64,000 nt of DNA from Gigantopelta aegis (Eukaryota; Mollusca; Gastropoda; Neomphalida; Peltospiridae). Positions 22,207-32,631 of the stretch are shown in pieces. The stretch is taken from NCBI RefSeq assembly GCF_016097555.1, contig NC_054712.1, positions 42,573,999 to 42,637,998 on the forward strand, in the 5' to 3' direction. A program made the position numbers and the translations under genes. The notes under the pieces were generated by a model. That model was not told where the DNA came from and did no database searches. It saw only the letters and a list, made by a program, of their open reading frames with translations. How positions within the stretch are numbered: the first letter of the stretch is position 1; the number at the start of each line of letters is the position of its first letter.

Positions 22207-22352
22207 AGGACCGTACCATCCCCCCCTCCCCGAGAATCCACCTTTTTACTCTAGAAAATAGCATACACATCTCAGGGTTTAATTTGTATAGTGTTTCATT
22301 TGTTTATAAAAAGTAGTCCCCCCTAAGATTTTGATCAAGGTACGGCCCTGGT
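22207..22352. mobile_element. 146-bp MITE with ccgtacc-type inverted ends
   Basis: The ends are caggaccgtacc and ggtacggccctg, imperfect inverted repeats with one mismatch in twelve. It interrupts the old M element. An 8-bp target duplication is suggested but not clean. Confidence 0.55.
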
Positions 22353-22488
22353 GTATGAAAACAAATATTTATATTATTGTTAAGTAAAATGAAAGATAAA
22401 ATGAAAGATGACTGGTTAAAAAACATTAGTACACCACCCCAAACACATTGGATATACAAACACTGGTATTCTAAAGTAGAAAATGTAT

Positions 22489-22877
22489 TTAAAGAGACAT
22501 TCCCGAGTTTGCTGCAATTTGTAAGATGTTATCGACTAACAGAGACTTTTTAACGATTGTAATTACATATCAAATATATTTTTCTGAATAAAATATTAGT
22601 GGCTGTATATTAAACGTGTTTCTGATCGTTCTAATATTTGTATTACGTTAAATTTCATTTTATTTCCTAAAATATACTTTTTCGTACGTACGAAATTATT
22701 TGAAGACAAAATCCAGTTTGGGCTTCTTACAAATATTAAGACGACCAGAAACATATTAAATATACAGACACTGATATTCTAAACAAGAAAATATATTTTA
22801 TATGTAAGTTTAATCGTAGAAATATTTATTAATCGGAAACATCTTACAATGCAGCAAAGTCAGGAATGTCCCTTTAA
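22489..22877 (+). mobile_element. TTAA MITE (family M), copy 7, nested in the old copy
   Basis: The sequence tatttaaagagacattcccg starts it and gtccctttaagagc ends it, with TTAA on both sides. Its interior matches copy 1 closely. Confidence 0.9.
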
Positions 22878-22967
22878 GAGCTATTGTTAGTCGCACAGAA
22901 GACAATGTTACTTCAAAACACCTTGTAATGGCTGCGAACTCATGACAGTCCCTATAATGTTACAGTT

Positions 22968-23160
22968 TGTTTTATTTAACAACACCGCTAGAGCATATTG
23001 ATTAATTAATCATCGGCTATTGGATGTCAAATATTTGTTAATTCTGACACGTATTCATCAGAGGAAGCGTGCTACATTTCCCCATTAGTAGCTAGCGATA
23101 TTTTATATGCACTTTCTTACAGACAGGAAAGCACATACCACGACCTTTGACCAGTTGTTC
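22968..23160 (-). repeat. SINE type B, tail and part of core
   Basis: It starts gttttatttaacaacaccgc and runs to accacgacctttgaccagtt, where it joins the type C sequence. Confidence 0.8.
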
Positions 23161-23164
23161 CCTT

Positions 23165-24442
23165 CAACGAGAGAAGTCATTACAGTGGCCTTACACCTAC
23201 ATACCGAGTCGTTCAAACTCGCTGAGTGGGAGCCAGTAACGGGTTGCTAACCCAGTACCTTCTAGCCGACAGTTCCATGGTTTAACTCTCTTGAGTGCGA
23301 GCCAGTAACGGGTTGCTAACCCAGTACCTTCTAGCCGATAGTTCCATGGTTTAACTCTCTGGGTGGGAGCCAGTAACGGGTTGCTAACCCAATACCTTCT
23401 AGCCGACAGTTCCATGGTTTAACTCTCTTGAGTGCGAGCCAGCAACGGGTTGCTAACCCAGTACCTTCTAGCCGACAGTTCCATGGTTTAACTCTCTTGA
23501 GTGGGAGCCAGTAACGGGTTGCTAACCCAATACCTTCTAGCCGACAGTTCCATGGTTTAACTCTCTTGAGTGGGAGCCAGTAACGGGTTGCTAACCCAGT
23601 ACCTTCTAGCCGACAGTTCCATGGTTTAACTCTCTGAGTGGGAGCCAGTAACGGGTTGCTAACCCAGTATCTTCTAGCCGACAGTTCCATGGTTTAACTC
23701 TCTGGGTGGGAGCCAGTAACGGGTTGCTAACCCAGTACCCGACAGTTCCATGGTTTAACTCTCTGGGTGGGAGCCAGTAACGGGTTGCTAACCCAGTACC
23801 TTCTAGCCGACAGTTCCATGGTTTAACTCTCTTGAGTGGGAGCCAGTAACGGGTTGCTAACCCAGTATCTTCTAGCCGACAGTTCCATGGTTTAACTCTC
23901 TGGGTGGGAGCCAGTAACGGGTTGCTAACCCAGTACCCGACAGTTCCATGGTTTAACTCTCTGGGTGGGAGCCAGTAACGGGTTGCTAACCCAGTACCTT
24001 CTAGCCGACAGTTCCATGGTTTAACTCTCTGGGTGGGAGCCAGTAACGGGTTGCTAACCCAGTACCTTCTAGCCGACAGTTCCATGGTTTAACTCTCTGG
24101 GTGGGAGCCAGTAACGGGTTGCTAACCCAGTACCTTCTAGCCGACAGTTCCACGGTTTAACTCTCTGGGTGGGAGCCAGTAACGGGTTGCTAACCCAGTA
24201 CCTTCTAGCCGACAGTTCCATGGTTTAACTCTCTTGAGTGGGAGCCAGTAACGGGTTGCTAACCCAGTACCTTCTAGCCGACAGTTCCATGGTTTAACTC
24301 TCTGGGTGGGAGCTAGTAACAGGTTGCTAACCCAGTAACTTCTAGCCGACATTTCCATGGTTTAACTCTCTTGAGTGGGAGCCAGTAACGGGTTGCTAAC
24401 CTAGTACCTTCTAGCCGATAGTTCCATGGTTTAACTCTCTGC
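23165..24442 (-). repeat. minisatellite of 18 units (61-69 bp) grown from a SINE type C head
   Basis: The left flank (gtggccttacacctacatac, cgagtcgttcaaactcgctg) is the type C SINE in reverse. The head segment that follows (gggagccagtaacgggttgc, taacccagtaccttctagcc, gacagttccatggtttaac) is then repeated 18 times, with gccagtaacggg-type starts from 23231 to 24380. Most spacings are 68-69 bp. Two units of 61 bp lack ttctagc. Each unit keeps the B-box-derived gggttgctaaccc. Two turn types (cttgag and ctgggt) alternate irregularly. Confidence 0.95.
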
Positions 24443-24754
24443 TAAATTGGATGAAGGTGCAAAGTAAGGAAACAAGACACTGTGACGATGAAAACGGGAA
24501 ATACCCTTAGGAAATAGACTAGAGCTTGTCTTCAAAATCGTTACTTATTAGAGGTACGTGCTTTTCTTCTAAATATATTTTTAGAAATGTATTTCGTTGT
24601 ATTAGAAACATAAGGATGACAACAGAGTCTTCGGATGTGTGGAAATGGATGATATATACCTTAAAATATAAGTAATGTCTTATCTCAATTATAAAAACAG
24701 CTCTACTGTTTTAAAAACAAGAATCTAGTCTAAACGTAATGTTTTCTGTTACAG
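24443..24754. other. sequence upstream of the deiodinase coding exon
   Basis: The last bases before 24755 (ttttctgttacag) form a good 3' splice acceptor, so this is likely the end of an intron that follows a 5' untranslated exon. No promoter can be placed. Confidence 0.45.
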
Positions 24755-24762
24755 AATTACGA

Positions 24763-25545
24763 ATGATGGCGGGAGCGAGACTATCTAGACTGCTTCTTAG
24801 TCTTGCTGTGATCACCAAGGCTGTATTCTTCATCACCAGCAGACTGACCATTCTGCTTGTCGCGAAGTTCATCCCTTTTGTAAGACACCGGTTTGAGAGA
24901 AGGCTGGCCGGTTTCCTCGATGATTCTCCTGTGTCAGCTGTGGACTTGATCGACTCCACGTATTCCTTTGTTTTCATAAGAACCATGATCCAAGGTCTGC
25001 TGTGCGACATTTTCAAAACGGTCTGTGTAGGGGACCCGGCTGTTAATGTCGACGTGTGGTCACGTGACGGGCAGACGCGACTGAAACTTTAGGATTTTTC
25101 CAAACGAGGCCGGCCTTTCGTCGTCTGCTTCGGCAGCTGCACCTGACCCGTATTTCTGGTGAAAATGAGAAAGTTTAAAGACATGATACGAAACTACTGC
25201 GACTTAGCTGACTTTGTTATAGTGTACATTAAAGAGTCGCACCCCGTAGACGAATGGGCAGTAAACAATAACAAGTTTACGACGAGACAGCATCAGTCAC
25301 TTGCTGATCGCTCCAAAGCGTCTGATAATCTCGTAACGGAAATGACGCAATATCCGCCTCCCGTCACGTGCCCAGTCGTCCTTGACACAATGGACGACGA
25401 AGCGTGCCGGTGCTATGGCGGATCTCCTGACCGATTCTACGTCATCCTGAACGACGTTGTGGTGTATCAAAGCGGGATGGGACCGATGTTCAGCCCCCTG
25501 GGGGACGTGGAAATCTGGTTTGCCGCACACATGAAAACGCTGTAG
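24763..25545 (+). CDS. DIO: iodothyronine deiodinase, selenoprotein
   Basis: Deiodinases are membrane-anchored thioredoxin-fold enzymes that remove iodine from iodothyronines, using selenocysteine. In one frame this reads an N-terminal hydrophobic anchor (residues about 9-37), then VDVWSRDGQTRLKL, GRPFVVCFGSCT-TGA-PVF at codon 128 (25144-25146), DFVIVYIKESHPVDEW, QHQSLADR, and a C-terminal YGGSPDRFYVILNDVVVYQS. GSCTU, the E-x-H-P-x-D-x-W motif and the QH histidine are family hallmarks. The length, 260 codons, fits the known range of about 250-300. The ATG at 24763 (or 24766) follows an acceptor at 24754. The SECIS lies at 26274-26363. Codon 110 is TAG (25090-25092), just where vertebrate DIO1 has Trp (IWEF) and DIO3 has Leu (ILDY). 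The frame is otherwise unbroken and conserved, so this may be a segregating or sequencing nonsense change, a recently dead copy, or something recoded. Confidence 0.93.
25144..25146 (+). other. in-frame TGA, selenocysteine codon of the deiodinase
   Basis: TGA sits after GGC AGC TGC ACC (GSCT) and before CCC GTA TTT (PVF). This is the exact place of Sec in animal deiodinases (GSCTUPPF), and the frame is the same on both sides. Confidence 0.95.
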
Positions 25546-25806
25546 TGTATCGGGGGTGGGGGTGGGTACAGCCTCCGGTGAAGCCTGGCTGTAGTTTACG
25601 TTTAGGTCTCATTACACAGATAGTATACGAGCTCAGATTTGTGCTAAAACAGCGTGCTGGAAGCTTATAAAAGCACGAAAATAAAATATAATAACCAGTC
25701 ATTACTGTAGTATAGCACATTATTTAAAAACATTTCCATCCTCAGAATACGAGAATTTGTTAGCAAACCCATAAGAGTAACTTCCCTTGGATGCAGTGTG
25801 TAAGAA

Positions 25807-26107
25807 GGAAGGAAGTGGACGCACTCAACACATATGGACTCGGACATATGGTTAAGGACCATACAGATATTGAGGGAGGAAACTCGCTGTCGCCACCTCA
25901 TGGGCTACTCTTTTTCGATTAGTAGCAAGGGATCTTTTATATGCATCATCCCATAGGCAGGACGGCACATACCATGGCCTTTAATGTACCAGTCGTGACG
26001 CACTGGCTGGAGCGAGAAATAGTCCAATCGGCCCACTGACGGCGATCGATCCCAAACTGACCGCGCATCAAGCGAGCACTTTACCACAGGACTACGTCTC
26101 GCCCCTG
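25807..26107 (-). repeat. SINE type A inserted in the deiodinase 3' region
   Basis: Tail A fragment (acgcactcaacacatatgga), core, and head (gcgatcgatcccaaactgac to ggactacgtctcgcccctgc) are all present. The flanking ggatgcagtgtgtaagaa (25790) and ctgcagtgtgtaagaatac (26106) match, forming a target-site duplication of about 13 bp (gcagtgtgtaaga). It lies between the stop codon and the SECIS. Confidence 0.92.
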
Positions 26108-26273
26108 CAGTGTGTAAGAATACTTCTTTGCTATGTTATAATGAATGTCCATGTAAACATATGAACAATAATGTCCTTTTTAAAAAAGTAAATAAAATTG
26201 TGATGTTTATTTTTAAGCCACAATTAAATTTAGAACCATATTTAATACGCCCATTACCATCCCTCCAGTTTTT

Positions 26274-26363
26274 CTGTCAAAATACTACATTCGTAATGAC
26301 GGATTTCACTGTAAATAAAGAGCAGTGCAAACCTGATACTAACCGTAATTAGTATTTTGACAG
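26274..26363 (+). promoter_or_regulatory. SECIS element of the deiodinase
   Basis: A perfect 14-bp lower helix (ctgtcaaaatacta at 26274-26287 with tagtattttgacag at 26350-26363) leads to the core quartet ATGA (26296-26299) and GA (26335-26336). An upper helix pairs cactg with cagtg and ttt with aaa. The apical loop taaataaagag has unpaired A's at its 5' side. The order atgacgg, tttc, taaat, aaacctgat is strikingly like the human GPX1 SECIS as I recall it. It directs Sec insertion at the TGA at 25144. Distance from the stop codon is about 730 bases. Confidence 0.9.
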
Positions 26364-26823
<460 letters not shown>

Positions 26824-27050
26824 CATACGGAGAGAAACAAATAGAAAGAAACAGAGATGGGCGACAGAGAGAGAAAGAGACATATTCTGAGATATATATT
26901 CTGATTGCAAAGTTGATTTGTTTGAAATTTGAAATTTCTCATTCAGAAAACAAACTTGAGAATGTACATGGATCTGTCTGTCTTTGAAATATCATAACAA
27001 TTTTACCAACATTGACAACATAGAAAAAGGGGAACAGACTGAGAGAGTTC

Positions 27051-27080
27051 GGGGGGGGGGGGGGGGGGGGTGGGGGGGGG
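27051..27080. repeat. poly-G tract
   Basis: About 29 guanines carry a single T. It is a G-quadruplex candidate. Confidence 0.9.
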
Positions 27081-27099
27081 GATTTATGACTGATGGGAC

Positions 27100-27212
27100 G
27101 TGATCCAGGTCAGTCGTCGGAGGACTCGTGTCGTAGGATCAAATCACCTCAGTGGACCCATTTTCTCATTGTTTTTTCCAGTCCCAACCTGTCCCACGAG
27201 TGGTATATCAAA
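27100..27212 (+). repeat. diverged SINE head and core
   Basis: aggatcaaatcacctcagtg, tttccagtcccaacctgtcc and gagtggtatatcaaagagcg match the layout of a head B-box followed by core. The copy is cut by the type A tail that follows. Confidence 0.6.
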
Positions 27213-27224
27213 GAGCGTGAAAGT

Positions 27225-28745
27225 AAAGAAAGAAAGAAATGTTTTATTTAACGACGCACTCAACACATTTTATTTACGGTTATATGACGTTAGACATGGT
27301 TAAAGGTAGGGTCAACTCAAACAAGAGCCTTAGGTGTTGGAAAGATGCATACCCGGACCACCAACACATACTGACACTTTAGCAAATGAAAAACGAGTAA
27401 TTTTAGAGTTAATAAAAAAAACATGATTATTCCTGCTAACTGGGGACAGCCATTTTGTTTCGTTTTTGTTAAGTCCGGTGGGATAGCTTGGGGCGAAGTG
27501 ACGTCAGCTCCTGACCATCTTCTGTATGTACAGTGTAAACAAATGCAGTAATTTTCGACACGGGGCTTCTCTTTGATCAACCTGACTTGTAAAACAGCAT
27601 AAATGACGTAATAATATAATAAACTATTTAACGAAATATATTTCAAGTTACATTAACGGAACAAAATGGGGTTATAGTATGTTTCTCTGTTAAATGATCC
27701 AAAGGAAAAATATACACTATTAGACCTATTGATATGCTATGGATCAAAAACGACAACCCACGATACCCAAGTGATAATTTTCTTTTCTTTGGGACTACGT
27801 AATTGGTCAGTTCTGTGGTTTTAGATGGAAAAGTCTACTTAATCAATAGTTTTACAGAACTATTTACAGTAATAAAACATGTCCATTACCATTTTAGGGG
27901 CGACAGGTAATATTCCACAATACCGGTATGTATTTTTGTGTCTAGACAGCGTCAATTAATTGACTCGTCTGGTTACCAATCAAATACACACCTGCCAATC
28001 AGGAATCACAGGTAGAAGCAACTAACAGCATAGACCAATTAACTAAGAAAACACTCCGTGTATCATTTCAGTACGTAGGTTAATGCATGGACAAAACATT
28101 GTTAATTATTTTGACTTGTGTAGCCACTTTGACAATGGTATTTTATTTTGTATTGAAAAAAAAATATATATAGTTCTGAATATACTTATTGCTGGCTTAC
28201 TGGGATGTGTATTATTACAGAACATTGCAATGTATGACTATTTATCATCCCGCAAAAACCAGGTAGATTGTGTTTCTCTAGTTCTAAGGCTCATTCCTGA
28301 CGTTACGCGTTAAGTATTACGTAACCACCAGCTCGCCAGAGGGCGTACTCACTGAGATGGTACAAAATGGCTGCGCCCGTTATATATAATAGCCGTCACA
28401 TTTAACCGTTTTATTAATTAACTATACGATTATATTTGTTGATATTAAGCAATAATGTGCATTATATATCGTTGAATATGCATACCAGGTCAAATGCCTT
28501 AACTGTCCCTTCCTTTAAGGACCATACAGATATTGAGAGAGGAAACCCGCTCTTTTCGATTAGCAGCAAGGGATCTTTTATATGCACCTTTCCACAGACA
28601 GGGTAGTACATACCACGGCATTTGATATACCAATCGTAGTGCACTGGCTGGAACGAGAAATAGGGCAATGGGGCCACCGACGGGGATCGATCGTACACAG
28701 ATCGCGCACCGATCTAACGCTGTACCACTGAGCTATGTCCCGCAT
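27225..28745 (-). repeat. SINE type A split by a 1.2-kb TTAA element
   Basis: The left part, 27225-27304, is tail A up to gttagacatggttaa. The right part, 28514-28745, continues ttaaggaccatacagatatt through core and head to actgagctatgtcccg. The two parts join without loss at the TTAA of the SINE tail. Confidence 0.9.
27301..28517. mobile_element. 1.2-kb TTAA element inside a SINE
   Basis: The left end is ttaaaggtagggtcaactca, and the inverted right end is ttaaaggaagggacagttaa. TTAA is duplicated around the insert. The interior holds no recognisable transposase. A 76-codon hydrophobic frame at 28083-28313 has no homologue I know. TGACGT motifs occur near 27501 and 27603. Confidence 0.85.
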
Positions 28746-28749
28746 GTCG

Positions 28750-28860
28750 TATATATGTGGCAAATTGGGATCCTTTGCTGCCAATGGAAAAATGTAGCGG
28801 GCTTCCCCCAAGACAATGTTTTCTAGTGGTGTTGTTAAACAAAACAAACATTAACTTTGT
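28750..28860 (+). repeat. SINE type B tail fragment, internally shortened
   Basis: It reads cctttgctgccaatggaaaa, gtagcgggcttcccccaaga, then ttctagtggtgttgttaaac. Confidence 0.7.
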
Positions 28861-28970
28861 TATAACTTGTTTTTTAAATTTTATAACAGAGAAAGGGAGA
28901 CATAATGGGAGAGAAAGAGCTACAGAGAGAGAGAGAGACGGAGAAAGAGACAAATGGATTCTGATATATA

Positions 28971-30672
28971 CTCTTCAAAAACAGTAGGGGAACCTGAAAT
29001 AAACTGACGATCAAAAGAAAGTATACCAATTATTTTTTCACAGTATTAAAAACAACACAAAACACAAGTTGATGCAAATGTTATATTTTGAATGTATAAT
29101 AATTTGGCGATAAATAAAAACGAGTATACTCAATAAAACCCATAGAATTATAATATCACAGTTCACAACAGCACTAGGGGTGAAATGTGCGATTTCATAA
29201 AGGATCACTCATAACGAAGGTGAATAAATTTGACCACAAAGAACATGTTTCAATAGCGTGTATGTCCACCATGTGCAAGTATGCAAGCATGGACCCGACG
29301 TCGGACAGATTTCCGTCAATGGCAATAAGGTCTGTCCGCTGTTGGCCACAGATACCGCCCCAAACCATCACAGATCCACCACCAAACGGTTCAGTCTCCT
29401 GAACACAGCACGGAGCTGTCCTCTCTCCTGCACGTCGGTATATCCGAGTCCTGCCATCAGCTCTGAATAACTGGAACCTGCTCTCATCAGAAAAGAGTAC
29501 ACGTTGCCAGTTCCGATGTTGCCAACGTTGAAACTGACGTGCCCAACGTAAACGTCGAAGTCGATGTTACCTCGTCAATGTCATCCCTCTGAATGGTCGA
29601 TAGGCCCTGATACCATGCTGTCGTAGTCGACGACGTACAGTGTGATGACTGATGACATGTCCAAGGCCAGTCGCTGCAGATGACGTCATAGTGAGGAATC
29701 TGTTACGTAAGTGTAAGATGCGGAGATGGCGGTCCTCGTTGGCTGTTGTGACGCGGGGTCTTCCACTTCGTGGTCTATCTGCAGTCCTGCCAGTCACCCT
29801 GTAACGCTGTATCAACCTGGTGATCGTCAATTTTGTGCAATTCAGGATTCCTGCCACATGGGCATAACTCGCACCCACCTACACCATACCAATAGCTCTC
29901 TCTCTCTTTCTTCAGCAGTTAGCCTTGCCATGTGCTCTGGTGTTTTACTGTTGACTGAGGCATGTTCTAAGCAATGACACCCTTTTTTACACCCTTATGT
30001 GCACGAGTATCATGTTTCTCGTGCAGTATAAACTGATGAATAAACTCATTTTCCACGTGCGGCATCGCCCAAACGCAGCAATGTGCGACTATTCGTCACT
30101 GATTGCATTATATCGAACAATACTGGCACCTATCTAACCTTCCATGAACGTGTATTGTGTTTATTTATAATAAAAATAATTGGTATACTTTCTTTTGATC
30201 ATCAGTTTAGTAATGTTAATATATCAACTATTAGACCGAACATACGTTTTGACCATAGACATCCTAGTAAAGAACGTTCATGTCTGTTTATCAACACACC
30301 GAAACACATTCCATAGTTTGCACGTGCATCACGCAGTTGCCCCGTACACGTGCGTGGGTGTCATTCTCGATTTTGACAATTTCCAGGAAGGTCGATTGAT
30401 CACTGTGTGACATTATTCTGCCAATCTTTTTCATTCTGTTTATCATACAGTTGTTATTGTTTTGTTTTTAGTCATTTTTATTGTTTGAATTTGCGATTTT
30501 ACTGATAAAAAACGTCAACTTTCAAATTTCACTTCTGATCCCAATCGTCCTTCAAGATCTTTGGTGTCATAAAACATACTGTAATACTGAACTGCATTCC
30601 CCACAGCTAATATACCTCACAAATTTGGCAATTGTAAATTCTTATTAGAGTTCTCCTATTTTTTTTGAAGAG
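28971..30672 (-). mobile_element. Tc1/mariner element with a decayed transposase
   Basis: It is bounded by TA (28969-28970 and 30673-30674). The inverted ends are ctcttcaaaaacagtagggg and ctcttcaaaaaaaataggag. The ends share ctcttcaaaa with the Tc1 element at 45351. The interior holds a minus-strand transposase remnant with 5' and 3' non-coding parts. Confidence 0.88.
29290..29950 (-). pseudogene. Tc1-type transposase remnant
   Basis: Reading leftward from about 29950: RLTAEERERAIGMV, then a stop, GASYAHVAGILNCTKLTITR, RPRSGRPRVTTANEDRHL, HTVRRRLRQHGIRAYRPFRG, a second stop after MTLTR, then VLFSDESRFQLFRADGR and GGGSVMVWGGI, with the match lost soon after IDGNLS. That covers the helix-turn-helix N-terminal half and the first catalytic Asp (FSDE). 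The region with the second and third catalytic residues is gone. The plain reading is a dead copy with at least two nonsense codons and a large deletion. Confidence 0.88.
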
Positions 30673-30802
30673 TATAGATTTGAACTATCTCATTAAAAAA
30701 ACCACAAACTTGGAAATGTATATGGATCTGTCTGGTTTTTATAACAATTTTATAATATAAACAACATAGAAAAAGGGGGAGACATAATGAGAGAGAAAAA
30801 GT

Positions 30803-30808
<6 letters not shown>

Positions 30809-30882
<74 letters not shown>

Positions 30883-31179
30883 AAATGTTTTATTTAACGA
30901 CGCACTCAACACATTTTATTTACGGTTATATGGCGTCAGACATATGGTCAAGGACCACATAGATATTGAGAGGAAACCCGCTGTCGCCACGTCATGGGCT
31001 ACTCTTTTTTGATTAGCAGCAAGGGATCACAGACAGGATAACACATAGCAGTCGTATGATGTACTAGTCGTGGTGCACTGGCAGGAGCGAACAATAGCCC
31101 AATGAGCCCACCGACGAGGATCGATCCCAAACCGACCGCGCATCAAGCGAGCGCTTTACCACTGGGCTACGTCTCGCCC

Positions 31180-31266
<87 letters not shown>
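30809..31266. repeat. (ag)n microsatellite interrupted by a SINE
   Basis: ag runs occupy 30809-30880 and 31182-31266. The type A SINE lies between them. Confidence 0.95.
30882..31181 (-). repeat. SINE type A inside an (ag)n run
   Basis: It runs from caaatgttttatttaacgac to gggctacgtctcgccccc, with a 30-bp gap in the core (missing ttttatatgcaccatc). Confidence 0.92.
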
Positions 31267-31267
<1 letters not shown>

Positions 31268-31630
31268 GGAGAGACTTGATATGACTGCAATTTCAAATTC
31301 AGCAAAAGGTTCGTCACATCACGTCTTCATGTAAATTACCCAAACGTTTCTATTCACCGGGATAGACGTTTAATGAAGACGAATATTTAATGACTTCGAT
31401 TTGGCGATCAAACGTTCTCGAATGTTATAATACTTGCTCCACAAATAACCGACTTAGAGCTCTATAAATCTAGTTACAACACAGAGATCCTTGGGGCATT
31501 TATCATTAACTTATTTCTCCTCTCAATGATGTCTGTTTCCTGTTTAATAAGGGGCACTGCGAAACAGGTCAAAGTTTGTCCAGATTCATTGCAGTAGTAG
31601 GTTTACTTGCATCATTATACTTGTGTAACA
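31267..31630. other. gap without a gene
   Basis: Nothing is recognised here. Confidence 0.4.
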
Positions 31631-31744
31631 AATGTATGAATGTATGAATGAATGGATGGATCCATGAACAAACGACTGACTGAATAAATAAATGAGTGAA
31701 TGAATGCATGAATGGATGCGTGTATGTATGTGTGTATGTATGTG

Positions 31745-31778
<34 letters not shown>

Positions 31779-31960
31779 TGTATGAATAAATGGACGAATG
31801 AATGAATGAATGAATGAATGAATGAATGCATAAATGGATATGAGTATTATGTATGTGTGTATGTATAGATGTATGAATATCTATATATTGCATGTATATA
31901 TGAATGAATAAATGGACGAATAAATAAACGAACGAATGAATGGATGAATCAATGAAATGA
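31631..31960. repeat. (atga)n/(gtat)n tetranucleotide region
   Basis: Long runs of atga and gtat tetramers alternate with irregular spacers. The Ile/His frames on the minus strand are repeat translations. Confidence 0.95.
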
Positions 31961-32277
31961 TGGCGAAAATATATGAAATCAAATCAAAATGAACTGTTTA
32001 ACTATGGATATAAATTGTTTCCAAATTAATTTTAACTATATTTGGCAGTCAATACGTTTAAAGGTAGCGTTAGCTCACGATCCCCATCGCTTCTCATACT
32101 TAAACTGGAAATATAATAACAAACTTTGCCAATTTCAGTATCAATATTCGCAATTTTCACAATCGCTCTCCAACCACCTTTCTGACTAAATATGTAAAAA
32201 CCCACAAAAAACAAACATTCAAAAGAGGACGACTAAAAAGGTGCTGCTGGTCACATCATTACCTCGACTAGTGAAGG

Positions 32278-32548
32278 AAGGAAGGAAATTTAACGACGCA
32301 CTCAACACATTTTATTTACGGTTATATAGTGTCAGACATATGGTTAAGAACCACACAGATATTGAGAGAGGAAATCCGCTGTCTCCACTTCATGGGCTAC
32401 TCTTTTCGATTAGCAGCAAGGGATCTGTTATATGCACCATCTCACAGACAGGATAACACATACCACGGCTTTTATTACACCAGTTGTGGAGCACTGGCTG
32501 GAACGAGAAATAGCCTAATTGGTTCACCGACGGGGTACCTCGACTAGA
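32278..32548 (-). repeat. SINE type A, head truncated
   Basis: It runs from aatttaacgacgcactcaac to ctaattggttcaccgacggg. No tRNA-like head remains beyond the B-box edge. Confidence 0.88.
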
Positions 32549-32631
32549 GATAGGTATCATGAGAATTGTTGGGTTTCCTGTATCACGATACGTATCTTAC
32601 TATATTAATGACAGCACCACCAGTCGAGTTG

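Larger units (their letters stand above)
22015..22960. mobile_element. old TTAA MITE (family M) split by two later insertions
   Basis: The remnant blocks are 22015-22206, 22353-22488 and 22878-22960. They carry diverged versions of the M interior (cgactaacggggcc, ttccaattacttcgtatgta, caaacactggtattctaaag, gcgaactcatgacagtccct). Divergence is far greater than between the other M copies. Confidence 0.7.

Noticed and set aside
23197-24358. Long minus-strand frames of repeating GTGLATRYWLP-type peptide, up to 159 codons
   Set aside because: They follow the 68-69-bp minisatellite. Units of 69 bp keep frame by chance, and 68- or 61-bp units break it.
25538-25572. Hairpin gctgta/tacagc across the deiodinase stop as a SECIS candidate
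   Set aside because: It lacks the ATGA/GA quartet and apical A's in the right places. The structure at 26274-26363 is far better.
31586-31893. His/Ile-rich frames (HTYIHTYIHTYIH) as a metal-binding protein
   Set aside because: This is a direct translation of atgt/atga tetranucleotide repeats.
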